Shown piece by piece: positions 44,901-55,658 of a DNA stretch of 64,000 bases. Position 1 is the first letter of the stretch; each line of letters opens with the position of its first letter. A program made the position numbers and the translations under genes. Under the pieces are notes generated by a model. The model was given only the letters and a program-made list of their open reading frames with translations. It was not told where the DNA came from and ran no database searches. Source of the DNA: Chlamydoabsidia padenii (Eukaryota > Mucoromycota > Mucoromycetes > Mucorales > Cunninghamellaceae); assembly GCA_025330725.1 (NCBI GenBank), contig JAIWND010000030.1, positions 248,001 through 312,000 on the forward strand, given 5' to 3'.

Positions 44901-46431
44901 AAAGGTAAGACGGGATAAAAAAGAAAACTCGACATGATCAGATACTAAACCATTTGTATCCTCATTTTAGGAATACTTATTGACTGGACTCAAGGAACAT
45001 GGATATACGACATTAATGGCTGGTGATGGTACAAATGATGTGGGTGCCCTGAAACAAGCTCATATTGGTGTCGCGTTATTGGATGGAACACCTGAAGATT
45101 TACAAAAGATCGCAGAACGAAATCGTATTGAACGCATGAAGGCAATGTATGAACAACAAAAGAAACTATCAGCCCGATTCAATGCACCAGTACCTCCTCC
45201 TCCTCCAGCCATTGCTCATCTTTATCCTGAATTTGCAGCCAATCGTGCCCAATTGGAACAAAATTTGACACCTCAACAACGCCGCCAACAAGAAAGCAAA
45301 AAGAAGATGGAAAATATGGCTAACAAACTATTAGAAGATATGGATATGGAAGAAGCACCTACTATCAAATTTGGTGATGCTTCTGTGGCTGCTCCTTTTA
45401 CTTCCAAACTTCGAAATGTGGTTGCAGGTAAATTGAAAATGTGATATGTGATGTGATGTGATTAACCACCCCTCATGCCTGAACTCTTACATTTTCTTTT
45501 TTTGTAGTGAACAACATTATTCGTCAAGGTCGATGCACTCTGGTGGCTACTATTCAAATGTATAAGATTTTGGCTTTGAACTGCCTGATCTCCGCTTATA
45601 GTTTGTCAGTGTTATATTTGGATGGCATCAAGCAAAGTGACACTCAAATGACAATCTCAGGTGTCCTGTTATCAGTGTGCTTCTTGTGTATCTCTCGTGG
45701 AAAACCTATCGAACGCCTCTCCAAAGAACGACCTCAACCTAATATCTTCAACCCTTATATTATCATCTCTGTCCTTGGTCAATTTGCTGTCCATATCACC
45801 GCTCTGGTTTATATCAACAATCTTGCGAAATTCTATGAACCGTAAGTAGAAGAAGAAGAAGAAGAAGAAAAAAGAGTAAAGAGGATCAACCCATTTATAC
45901 TTTATCATTGTTTTATTAGACCAAAGGAAGTTGATTTGGAAGGTGAATTTGAAGCCAGTTTACTGAATAGTGGTGTCTACTTGATCCAACTTGCAATGCA
46001 GGTATCCACGTTTGCTATTAACTACCAGGTAAGATGCATACACACACACAGGTTAATTGATCGCCTCATCTGACTAACTAGCCTACTTTTTAGGGTCTTC
46101 CATTCCGAGAAAGAATTCAAGATAACAAGACATTGTACTATGGATTATTGTCTGTGGGTGGTATTGCTATTGCAGGTGCGACCGAACTCTTCCCTGAAGT
46201 CAACGAACAAATCAATCTGGTGCCCTTCCCCAGTGCTGTAAGTTAATAAAAAGGTGTGGAAAAAGATGTACTAACTTTTTTTTTTTTTTTTTTTTTTTTG
46301 TCTAGTTCCGTGACAAGTTGACCCTCTGCATGATCTTGGATTTTGGAATCTCATACTTGATTGAAATCGTCAGCAAACGAATCTTTGCGGACAATCGCGC
46401 CAAGGCCATTGCACGACGTGGGCGGGCATAG
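41976..46431 (+). CDS. SPF1: P5A-type ATPase Spf1 (ER transmembrane helix dislocase)
   Basis: An ER-membrane P5A ATPase that removes mis-inserted transmembrane segments and supports ER manganese and sterol homeostasis (known for Spf1). About a dozen exons, roughly 1,190 residues. The start codon is assembled by splicing: AT at 41976-41977 joins G at 42045, giving [13 protein letters not shown]. No other in-frame ATG lies upstream. Seen: [10 protein letters not shown] near the N-terminus, [31 protein letters not shown], the P5A hallmark [14 protein letters not shown] in helix 4, [26 protein letters not shown], and [22 protein letters not shown] Lys/Glu-rich insertion follows, with six C-terminal helices after it. 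The terminal exon ends AIARRGRA. Confidence 0.95.
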
Positions 46432-46815
46432 GGATTTGGTATTTAGAAATAGGCATATACATAAATATATTTATATAGTTACATTAGGATACGATGTATC
46501 GATTCTAGATTCTCTTGTTATAATAAACACTTGTTTTATCATTATACATATTGGTGCGGGGGTATGTCTTTTTTTTTTTTTTTTTTTTGGTTTTGTACGA
46601 ATGTCACTTGAGTTGGGAAAGAGAGAGGAAACGGTATCGATTAAAAAGAATCATGGGTCGTGGTACAGGCATGCTTTCTAAGTATTAGATGGTGGAGATA
46701 ACGTACTGAATCACGGGCAGAAGTATATTTATTCCCAACCAAGAGAGAGGGAGCACAGTCCATGTGTCACTTCATATCTGATGTGCATATATAACTCACG
46801 ATCTTTAAAGACCTT

Positions 46816-46846
<31 letters not shown>

Positions 46847-46883
46847 TCTTTTCCTTCTCTCTCTATATATATACCCTTTGATC
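46432..46883. other. Intergenic, SPF1 to small ORF
   Basis: Contains the SPF1 3' flank with a T tract (46568-46588), a TATATAA box at about 46788 and a long (CT)n run before the small ORF. I see no other gene. Confidence 0.55.
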
Positions 46884-47054
46884 ATGAAGCTCGCCACATT
46901 TATTCCTGCTGCTCAAAGTCCCAAAAAGAAAATTGGATCTCCGATGATGACCAATCAAGACAAGCAGCATAATCATGCTCGAGGTCGAAGCTACTGTCTT
47001 CTCCATCGACGTTATTATGAGACAAGTTGGTGTCCTGATTGTGGCCATTGTTGA
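46884..47054 (+). CDS. Candidate 56-residue Cys/His-rich small protein
   Basis: I do not recognise this. The frame starts MKLATFIPAAQSPKKK and ends HRRYYETSWCPDCGHC with a CPDCGHC cluster that could bind metal together with upstream Cys and His. Support for it being real: a TATATAA box lies about 95 bases upstream and a CT-rich leader-like stretch directly precedes the ATG, as in several clear genes here. The frame is full of charged residues rather than low complexity. Against it: no motif of the recurrent type and no homolog I can name. Confidence 0.4.
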   Translation: MKLATFIPAAQSPKKKIGSPMMTNQDKQHNHARGRSYCLLHRRYYETSWCPDCGHC

Positions 47055-47709
47055 AGATATATATTAAAAAAAAAGTCAAGAAAGAAAAAACACAACACAC
47101 CAAAAAATACAATGCATGTTTCCCTCCCCCACTAAATCAAAAATCATGCTATCATTCTATAATCATACCTCATTCTCATTTTATTTAACTATCATCATTA
47201 TTATCATAATCATTATTATCATTCTGGTTAGTAAGAAGAAGGTAGATGTCTTGGTTATTAGAGATCCCCCTGGCAAAACCATAGCTTCTTTACTGTTTCT
47301 CTCTTTTTGTAATTTAACTCTCTTGTATAGCCCCGTAGTCTGATCATTATCTATGATCTTTTTTTTTTTTTAAAAAAAATAACCCCTTTTTTTCCCCCAC
47401 CCCAACTAACTTTTTTCAGTAATAAAATCAAATTTAAAAGTATCCATAGAGCACAAACCACCGGAGTACAAAAACTTATAAATCACATTCCTGTTGGTCC
47501 GACGATCATCCAATGTGAATGGGAAGAGTCTGTGGGAAAAAGAGAGTTACATCAACAATAAGAGGCAACAATCACTAAAAACAACAAAACCACGATATCA
47601 AAAAAAAAAAGGGTGACACTGTCTAAAAGAGAGAGAGTAATGATCTTTATCAAGGTTTTTTTTTTTTTTTCTTTATTACAGTAACAACAAATAAAATCTA
47701 TAGCTAGTA
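47055..47709. other. Intergenic, small ORF to CLPP 3' end
   Basis: AT-rich, with ATC/ATT repeats (about 47190-47225), A/T homopolymers at 47361-47380 and 47657-47670, and the 3' flank of CLPP. A hydrophobic frame at 47116 is a translation of the ATT/ATC repeat and is not supported. Confidence 0.6.
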
Positions 47710-49172
47710 TTATTCGTCCTTGTTCTTGACCATTCGTTTTTCCAGTACTTGATCGATCAATCCAAAGGATTTCGCTTCGTCGGCCGTCATAAAGTAATCC
47801 CGTTCCATCATTTTTTCAATGGTTTCCAAATCCCTGATACCTGTGTGTTTTTGATAAATTCGATTGAGTCGTTCACGTACCCGTAAGATTTCCCGAGCAT
47901 GGATAGCGATATCCGAGGCTTGTCCAGCAGCACCACCCGAAGGCTGATGAATCATCACAGATGCATTAGGTAAAGCATAACGTTTCCCAGGTTCACCTAA
48001 TATGGATAATCGTTTAGAGTCAGTACAACAACACCCCTACCCATTTGATGATGATCTCTCTTTTTTTTTTTTTTTCACCTGCTGCCAACAAAAGAGATCC
48101 CATGGAACATGCTTGTCCGTGGCACAAGGTAGATACAGGAGATTGAATGTACTATCGATATAAAACAAGGTGAGTAAGTTTTAATCGTCAGACCAACATG
48201 TGAAAAGGATGACTTTTTTACCTGCATCTATAAAAAGGTATAAACACCGAAGTATAAAAGACAAAACAAAACAAATTATCATGTTAATCACATAAGACTG
48301 TTTTTCACACACACACACACATACACACATACACACACATACACACACACGGACCACTATATTACCGTATCATAAATCGCCATACCAGCTGTCACACTAC
48401 CACCAGGAGAATTGATATAAAGACTGATGGGTTTTTCAGGGTTTTCAGCTTCCAAGAATAAGAGTTGAGCAACAATCACAGAGGCCATATCATCGGATAC
48501 CTAAATAATTACACACAAGAAGGAAAAAAAAAAAAAAAAAAAAAAAAAAAAGAAGAGTGAGTTGTTTCCCTTATGATCTTCACACACACACACACACACA
48601 CACACACAAGAATCCGAAGAATTCAAGTAAGGATATTTGGTTGTGGAGTATATCACCACCCCGTCACAAGAGATAGGCGTGCATAACAAACAAGCGTCCG
48701 CGTATGGAAGTTTCCATGTATCCCAATAACTTACATTTCCATTTAAGCACACAATTCGCTCCTTTAGAAGCCGAGAGAAGATATCATATGAGCGTTCACC
48801 ACGTCCCTATCAATATAAACAAGTAAGTATAGCGTGTCAATAAACCCTAAAAGGTGTGTGTTTTTTACCGTTTGTTCCACCACAAAAGGAATCAAATTCT
48901 GTGCTTGAGGTGCCTGAGTCCAGCCCCCCATCGTTATACCTTGATGTGTAAATAGTGACTATTAACAGAATATATATTAGCAAAGTCGTGAGTAATTATA
49001 TGCTTTAAAGTGTTCATCCAAGGAAAAAGTCGCCCTGCACGGTTCCTTTTATTCCCCCTTCAATGATTAGTACTGCTTAATTATCAGAATGACAAGTTTT
49101 TCTTCTTCTTTTACTTACCCTTGTTGAGAATTTGGGAAAGGATAAAGATTGTTTCAGTAAGCAAGAAAACAT
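47710..49172 (-). CDS. CLPP: Mitochondrial Clp protease proteolytic subunit
   Basis: The serine peptidase chamber that works with the ClpX unfoldase in the mitochondrial matrix. Exon 1 encodes [18 protein letters not shown], a basic amphipathic presequence. Exon 2 gives [20 protein letters not shown]. Then follow [40 protein letters not shown], and [21 protein letters not shown] 6-nt exon (48222-48227, Met-Gln) comes next, then [20 protein letters not shown] with the catalytic Ser. [17 protein letters not shown] has the catalytic His and [20 protein letters not shown] the Asp. The 6-nt exon is needed to restore the universally conserved YDTMQYI. Budding yeast lacks this enzyme. A recurrent motif lies about 105 bases upstream. 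Confidence 0.95.
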
Positions 49173-49779
49173 TATATAGAAGAGGTAAACAGATGTGTGA
49201 TAAAGTAAGATTTAAAGGGAAGAAGAAACTTACGTTTACCTTTTTTTTTTTTTTGAGAGCCAGAGAAAATGCGCGATCGGGATTTGAAACTATCCTTCTT
49301 TTCTTCCTCAAGTCTTCTGTACAGTTGATACTCAAGATCATAAAAGGTCAAGTATGGATTGGTTTCAAATCCTTTCAATTTGAACTTTTCGATGTAAGAT
49401 TGGTTAGTTTTGTTACAGATACAGCTGAGAAAAATACGTGTATATTCGTATAGAGAGAAAGCAGTAAAAAACACCCAATGGCCGCCCTACGACGGGGTTT
49501 GAAATGAAGAAACTTTCTCTTGTGGCATGATTGTAGTCTACACTATCATTCAGTAGGTATTCAAGCAAATGCATGATAATGGTTTTATATATCTTTTTTA
49601 TTAAGTAGTGTAACAAATAAGAGCAATAAAAAAGGAGGTTATAAACTAAACTAGAAGGGGAAGAATGAATGATATGGATGAATTAATATACAAAGTAACT
49701 AAAAGACAACTAAACCAGAGGGTGATCGATAAACTGGTCATAAGAGGTAGAATGTGTGTGTGTGTGTAGGGGGAACGAT
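49173..49779. other. Intergenic, CLPP upstream / RRP15 downstream
   Basis: Contains two strong recurrent motifs (49277-49289 and 49492-49505), the first in the position expected for the CLPP promoter. A (GT)n run lies at about 49752-49767 and the RRP15 3' flank closes the interval. I see no gene. Confidence 0.6.
49277..49289 (+). promoter_or_regulatory. TCGGGATTTGAAA motif upstream of CLPP
   Basis: A recurrent motif 105 bases upstream of the minus-strand CLPP start. Confidence 0.5.
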
Positions 49780-50573
49780 CTATGCTGCAGTATTTCCCGT
49801 TTTCAATAGATCCAAAAAGTTTGATTTCGACATGGTGGACACTATAACAACAAAGATAAAAGATGAGTTTAAGATCCTTACTTTATTTTCACTTGCAACA
49901 TACCATTTTTAGCCTTTTCCTTGGCGATTTGAGTCCCTTTTGATGCCGTTGCTTGTTCCACTGCCACCTCGGTGACCTTTTGTTGAGTCCGGATAGCATT
50001 GAATAACTTGACCACTAACAATTTTGAAAAAAAAAAAAAAAAATCATTAATGTCTTTTTTTAAAAAAAAATTATGACTAGTTTGCCAACATACCACCCCG
50101 AGTAGACACTTTCCGTAACCGTTTTTCATATTCAAAACTGGTAAAGTCAGGAATCACCCGACCTTGAGATTTAAGTTTCTTCTTTTCGGCAGCCAACATT
50201 TTTCGTGTCTTGTATTCCAGTTTTTCGTCTTCCAATTTTCGTTCGGTGCCTTTGGATCGAGCAAGAATGGGTTGCTTGCGGTCACTGCCTGTCAATGCAC
50301 TGCCGAGAATATTCGTCATGGCTTCCGAGAAGGCTTCCGAGGTGTCCTTACGTTTTGTATCTGATCAATAGAAAGAGTCAGTATCACATGATTAAGAGAA
50401 TGTTGTTTACCTTTGGTGTCAGTGTCCAGATCCATGTCATCGCTTTCATTGTCGGACGATTCCACATCGGCCTCCATATCACTTCCACTGTCTTCTTCAG
50501 AGACATCGTCCTTTACAGGTTGTCGCTTTTTAATAGTGAGTTTGGGTTTGTTATCAACGATCTTTTTAGCCAT
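49780..50573 (-). CDS. RRP15: Ribosome biogenesis protein Rrp15
   Basis: A nucleolar pre-60S assembly factor needed for processing of 27S pre-rRNA (known for yeast Rrp15). Four exons plus a short last one, about 210 residues. The N-terminus is Lys-rich, then strongly acidic (EEDSGSDMEADVESSDNESD). The conserved core is EAFSEAMTNILGSALTGSD, then KKKLKSQGRVIPDFTSFEYE and KRLRKVSTRGVVKLFNAIRT. The last exon encodes STMSKSNFLDLLKTGNTAA. Read in this order the domain matches the Rrp15p family signature VIPD..FEYEKRLRK.ATRGVVKLFNA. Confidence 0.92.
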
Positions 50574-50742
50574 GGTAAGTATAATGTAATTTAAAAAATA
50601 TAAAAAAGAGAGACAAGGAAGGGAAGAAATCGAAACTGTATCCGAATTTCAATAAGCCACATCGGCATTCCAAATTAAAAAAGACAGTTCATGCAGCAAT
50701 CGTTCTTTATTACCACCCATTAAAAATTATATCTATTCTATT

Positions 50743-53228
50743 CTATTTACCACCAGGTTTATTTGTAAGCTTGATACTAAGTAATCCAGCAATGGCAGCC
50801 ATCACCGCACCAAATCGTAGCACCACACCAATAGCATCAGAAGAAGATTCGTCTTGTACATTGTCCTTTTCAAGAAAGTGAAAGAGTACACTGCTGAAGA
50901 AGGTGACCAAAAACTGTGGCAAGACAATATACATATTATGAATACCCAATATGATCCCTGCAGATGGTATTGTTGTTGAGGAGGGTAGTGGAGATACATG
51001 TTCGATATTATCCAAAGAAGACGAAGAACGAGGAGAAGGATGTGAAGAAGAAGAAGTGAGTTGTTCGATGGGTACAACTAGAATGGGCTGATCCCGATGA
51101 GGTGATTTATTGGCGTATGATTCCATTTGTATATAATCATCCTGTTCATTGTCTTCTTCCACCAGTTGATAAATGCCGCCAGAAGCCCCGATTCCAGCCC
51201 CGCCGGCGGATAGACTGATCCTTGATGTTCGAGCTTGTTGATGTTGAATTCCTAGTGGATCCTGTTGTTGTTGTTGTTGTTCATCACATTGAGATATATA
51301 TTCTCCCAAAAGTGAAAAGGGTGCCCACATTGTCACTGCCCAGCTAAGTCCACATATTCCAATCACAAGAGAAGCGGCAACCACATCAGACACAAGTATC
51401 GTACTTAGCATGGCAATACAAAAGATAAAATGACTAATGGTCCACATTCGAGGTAGCGTCAGGCATTGTAGAGAGCGTGTATATCGTTCCAGTGAGAATG
51501 TGACATGTTTTCCATAAATGTTAAATTCAAAGAGGTGGTCGTCGTCATGACTGCGGTGTTGTGAGGACTTGACGAGAAGAGGTATAAAGAAAGAAGCCAC
51601 CAGAGATACAATAGAGTAGACCAAAAAAGCCAAAGATCCTGCCCGTGTTGCCTGACCCACTGTATCACTAGATCCATTTGGTGATGGATGTTGTAATGCC
51701 GTCTTATCGTAGATTTCCGCAACCCAGGTGGTGGAATAGAATAAGAAGGGAAACCATCCAATCCACGCAAAAAATTGCACATTACATATTTGTCGAATAG
51801 TCAGAGGTAGGTTCCATAGATTTGCTGCAATGTCCTTGAAAGTTTTCAAATGGGATGTCTGGTTTTTAAATCTAACAATAGGAGTGTTAAACACTAATCA
51901 TGCACATATATACCTTCATTTTAAACCCCTCCTCCGACTTACTGAGTGTTTTTGGTAAGAATCTTTTCCTTGACAGTATAACATGTGATGGCATCGCATA
52001 GCAAAAGTACCAAGGAAGCAAACACGCAAAGAACCTTGAGTTGAGTGTTCCCCATGAAAGGAAATAACTTGACCAGATCTACGTATCCCCTATATATACA
52101 CAAAATGTTAGTTTTCCTTTCACCCCATCCCTTTTAGTACTTACATGAAGTATCCCAAAACATTACCCATACCAAGCATCCTACCAGCCCATGCTGTTCC
52201 TTTTTCTTGTTGAGAGGGTGATAACGAGTCGACTATCAACGCACGACATGATGCTTGTACTATTAAAAAGCATAAACAAAAAGAAGATATGAGACTGGTC
52301 ATCATTAAGCAAAAATAAAGATAAACTTACCACAGTTGATACTAAAGTCCAAGATATAGATGCAAGCAATGGCGATTCCAATCGATAGTTTCTTAAACTA
52401 TTAAAGAAGAGGTTAGAGAGAGAAAAAAAAAGATTAATCATGTTTACTTACCTTGGCCATATCAGTGTCATCCACAAATAGAGCAGTGATCTCTCTTGTC
52501 CAACCAATGACAATGAGACTGGCGACGACCATGATACTTCCTACAACAATAAAAGGTCGGCGGCGCCCCCATCGTGATGTACAGTTATCCGAGAATGCCC
52601 CAGCTACAGGTTGCATAATTAGACCTAAGACATGGAATACAACACATTAGTTTAAAAGATCCCACTACTATTTTTTTTATCCATTACTTACCAGATAATG
52701 GACCAGCAATCCATACTAAAGACATGTGTGATTTGGATAAACCCAAGGACAACAGGTAAGGTGTACCGTATGCCATTTCCACGCTCCCTATAATTCCCCC
52801 CCCCACACACACACACAAAGAATGAATTAAATCAGAGTTGAGAATGAATGATAACGTTTTTGCTGTCGTTTGTTGATGGTCACTTACAAGTGAATTGTAG
52901 TCTATAAAGTGTAGAGGGTCATGAGTGTGATGCAGTATAATTAGTTTAGACTTTGTAAAACTTACCCAGCCAATGATAGAGTCAAAAAGAGAATCTTCAA
53001 AGTCAAGCCCCGTCCACGAATGACCGTATCGTTGTTGTGTAGTATTGTTGACGGTAACATGGGTTGTTCATCGTCGTCAAAGTCGCCGTCTTCTCCGGCA
53101 TAACCTTCGTCAATGGATGGATAGTTTGGTTCATCTGGTGTGGGTATATCCGTGGTATCATGGTGGCCTATCCTGTTTGTGTTAATAAACTGATGCTTAT
53201 CTACCCCAGGCAATATAACAGTAGACAT
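50743..53228 (-). CDS. SLC45/sucrose-type proton-sugar symporter
   Basis: A major-facilitator protein of the glycoside-pentoside-hexuronide/SLC45 group, expected to import sucrose or glucose with protons at the plasma membrane. The acidic cytosolic N-terminus is followed by helix 1 (LKILFLTLSLAG) and the family motif LQFTWSVEMAYGTPYL. That motif is complete only when a 14-nt exon (52888-52901) is included. Then RWGRRRPFIVVGSIMVVASL carries the RxGRRRP loop. Further blocks are CRALIVDSLSPSQQEKGTAW, GYFMGYVDLVKLFPFMG, WIGWFPFLFYSTTWVAEIYD, and PLTIRQICNVQFFAW. A large Gln/Ser-rich loop (about 51000-51300) precedes the last helices. About ten exons. Confidence 0.87.
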
Positions 53229-53281
53229 TATAAGTAAAAATACAAAAAAAAAAGAACAGAGAAGTGGAAGAAGAGAAACTG

Positions 53282-53317
<36 letters not shown>

Positions 53318-53337
53318 CGGTTTGGAGAAAGAAAAAT

Positions 53338-53349
53338 ACAAACCCCGCC
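53338..53349 (-). promoter_or_regulatory. GGCGGGGTTTGT motif upstream of transporter
   Basis: Inverted form of the recurrent motif, 110 bases upstream of the transporter start at 53228. Confidence 0.5.
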
Positions 53350-53527
53350 GCTAGACTGATTCTCCAGCATTTTCCTTTTTCGACTACAGTATGACCTTGT
53401 TACCTCACCAAAGCCTTCTTAACTTATGTTTGATGCATCACAATGAATATATTTACCTTCCATACATAATAAAAAGATTAAATATCTACCTTACCGTTTA
53501 AAGAAAAAAAAAAGTAAAGGTACTTTA

Positions 53528-53549
53528 GCCAATAGTGACTCGAACACTC
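53528..53549 (-). other. tRNA-Trp-like T-arm fragment
   Basis: On the minus strand GAGTGTTCGAGTCACTAT equals the T-arm and the start of the 3' acceptor strand of the tRNA-Trp at 59966, apart from one base. The rest of the cloverleaf (D arm, anticodon stem) is absent, so this is a fragment rather than a gene. Confidence 0.5.
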
Positions 53550-54199
53550 AAGGGTGGCTCTAGAGTTATTCCATATTCCAAACTCTGATCAATCCGAATG
53601 AAAGAAATCTTTCATTTTCTTCTTTCTCTAGCATCATTCAAATCATGTTAATTATATTTTTTTGCTTGAGAAGAGTTTAGTGATTCGCTCTCTACCAACA
53701 AGACATGTTTAATAATCCTTTTTAGTGTTTTTTAATGTTCAAGCACTATCCTTCATGCAGTTTATATGATTTAAACCCCGTCATTTTTAAAAGGGCAGTG
53801 TTTTTTATTGATGACATCAAAGATGATAATAAGCTAATGGTAAAAATGTAAATATATAGGTAAATATGATGATACAATATTGGTAAAGTGGGTAAAGTAT
53901 GCTATAGATAAAGAAGGTAAAGAAGCCACAAACCATTTGCAGGTTATATATAATTGCGAAATGGACATTTTGTCGAGCCGTCTTCTTGTTCCACAGAAGG
54001 GTTGTTTCGGAATGCCAGGGCAGATGCTGTATGAGCCCCCCGTCGATTATCAGTCGGTCAATCGGGACTGTGCATACATTTCATAATATGCTCCATAAAT
54101 TGGCAGTGACCTTGACGGCCTTTGAAAGTTTTCGTCCAAGGCTACAACAACCAAGATTATCTATACAAATATAAAAAGCCAAGTGAGTATCTTGAATGC

Positions 54200-55290
54200 T
54201 TTCAACGGAGATCCTAGTCACTGTAACTTACTTTGTAGTCCCTCTTTTGTGAGTAATAAAGATAAAGCAGTTCCAGTGTTACAAGTAACCCAGCTTTTTG
54301 TTGACAGGACACTGTTGTGGCTAAAGGTAGAATGGAGAGTGATGTGAGTTTTACCATACCTATACCGTCCATTTCTTAATTCCCATTTACCCAGTACCAG
54401 TTGTAGTGCAAAATACCGGCAAATCAAGAGACATGTCCTGGGTTCCAAATAGTGTCAGGTCACCAGCAAGCCATTCATCAGGATCTCTCGTTTTGATATT
54501 CGATTACTTGACTGTTACCCGGATTTGATGCACCTGCTTGGATCAAAAGTTGATCTGGTTCGAGTATTATCGTATCCTGAAAGATTAACTTTTGCCGAGA
54601 TAAGGGATCCAGGACGTAGACCAGTGTACAAGAGAGCCAAACAGAAAGCGATGGTTTGAATGGTGTAGGAAGGATCATGATGTTCAGTCATCTGGTAGGC
54701 GTTGGTAAGAGCAATAGAGATATCCCGGAACGTGGCAACATGCTTCTTCGCACCTTCTGTTGACAAAATACCTTCTTTAGCAAGCCACAAATATTTTTGG
54801 ATATGGCCAGTCATAAACCCCTTTGGTACAGTCATACCTCTGGCTCTTGCCTACAAAGAAAGTAATGGTTAGTTCTGTTCATTGGCTGATTGTTTGTATA
54901 CTTACTTTTGCTACAACCAGTTTCAAGTCGGAAACGACTGAGCACACCTAAGGGATCGAGTCTGATAATAATAATAAAAATAAAAATAAAATCAATATAT
55001 TTGTACTATATAACTGATTTCAGCACTTACCAGGTTAAAGACTTGATTGAACCATGGTTCTGAGTAATGGTTTGTTCATGTCCAACCTCCTTATAGTATC
55101 GCCAGTACTGCGGAAAGAGGTTGTTGGTTTCAGCCTTATATTCATACCAGCTTTCCCAATTGGCGACAACAAAGGACAGTAATAGTCGTTCGCAACTTGT
55201 TACCAGAAGCCATGGCCGCATTGACTAGTTCTTGATCTTTGTTTGATGTTTGCACCAGAGCAGCGTAATTTGGTTTGTTTTTAAAAAGTT
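54200..55290 (-). pseudogene. Decayed tyrosine-recombinase-type gene (Crypton-like)
   Basis: An exon at about 54853-54535 encodes GMTVPKGFMTGHIQKYLWLA and, further on, FCLALLYTGLRPGSLISA. The last part matches box I of tyrosine recombinases (L..TGLRPGEL) with its catalytic Arg. After that the frame must shift to continue (QKLIFQDTIILEPDQLL), and it ends at two nearby stops. Upstream, NYAALVQTSNKDQELVNAAM and WESWYEYKAETNNLFPQYWR lie in different frames. Splice-like sites remain. The gene therefore looks broken by at least two frameshifts. Fungal Crypton elements carry such recombinases; the family call is inference. The intact MULE begins about 150 bases upstream of it. Confidence 0.45.
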
Positions 55291-55435
55291 ATTGCCGTTG
55301 GTTCATGAGTAGTGTTGGATGAGGATTGTTTGGAAGAAAGAAAGAAACTTCACGTCAAGTAGACCCAATTCATATGACGCGGATTCAAATATCACAGAGG
55401 GATTTCGCACAACCATTGCGGGATTCAAAAAAGTG

Positions 55436-55444
55436 GATATTTCA
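55436..55444 (+). repeat. Left target-site duplication of MULE
   Basis: GATATTTCA, identical to 58835-58843, directly flanks the left inverted repeat. Confidence 0.85.
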
Positions 55445-55596
55445 ACGAGACCTTAGCTTCACAAAAAAATCGCGGAGAATTCAACCCCCGCCAGGCTTTT
55501 CGTAGGCACGGGATTCTTTTTCGCGAAAAAAAAAAAAGGGGGGGGACCCTGACAACCAAAAAAAAAAAAAAAAAGTTGGGGCGATCTCAAAGATAA
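55445..55596 (+). repeat. MULE left terminal inverted repeat (about 152 bp)
   Basis: The reverse complement of 58679-58834 except for homopolymer length differences (A12G8 here, about A16G10 in the other copy). It contains CGCGGAGAATTC, a TTCAACCCCCGCC motif (55480-55492) and GGGGCGATCTCAAAG near the inner edge. Confidence 0.93.
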
Positions 55597-55658
55597 TTTT
55601 TTTTTTCTTTCGCTTTTCTCATAAAAAAAGAAGACTTGAGACATTTTATTTTTTGAAA

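Larger units (their letters stand above)
53229..54199. other. Intergenic upstream of the transporter
   Basis: Holds a 35-base A tract (53282-53317), a motif ACAAACCCCGCC (53338-53349) and a tRNA-like 3' fragment at 53528-53549. A second TTAAACCCCG motif lies near 53771. I see no gene. Confidence 0.6.

Noticed and set aside
47116..47343. 75-residue frame rich in isoleucine
   Set aside because: It is the translation of an ATT/ATC microsatellite with no promoter context. Its hydrophobic helix is a product of the repeat.
48300..48620. (CA)n/(TG)n runs in CLPP introns
   Set aside because: Ordinary microsatellites inside introns, with no sign of function.
53520..53600. Complete second tRNA gene
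   Set aside because: Only the T-arm can be folded. There is no D arm, anticodon stem or paired acceptor.
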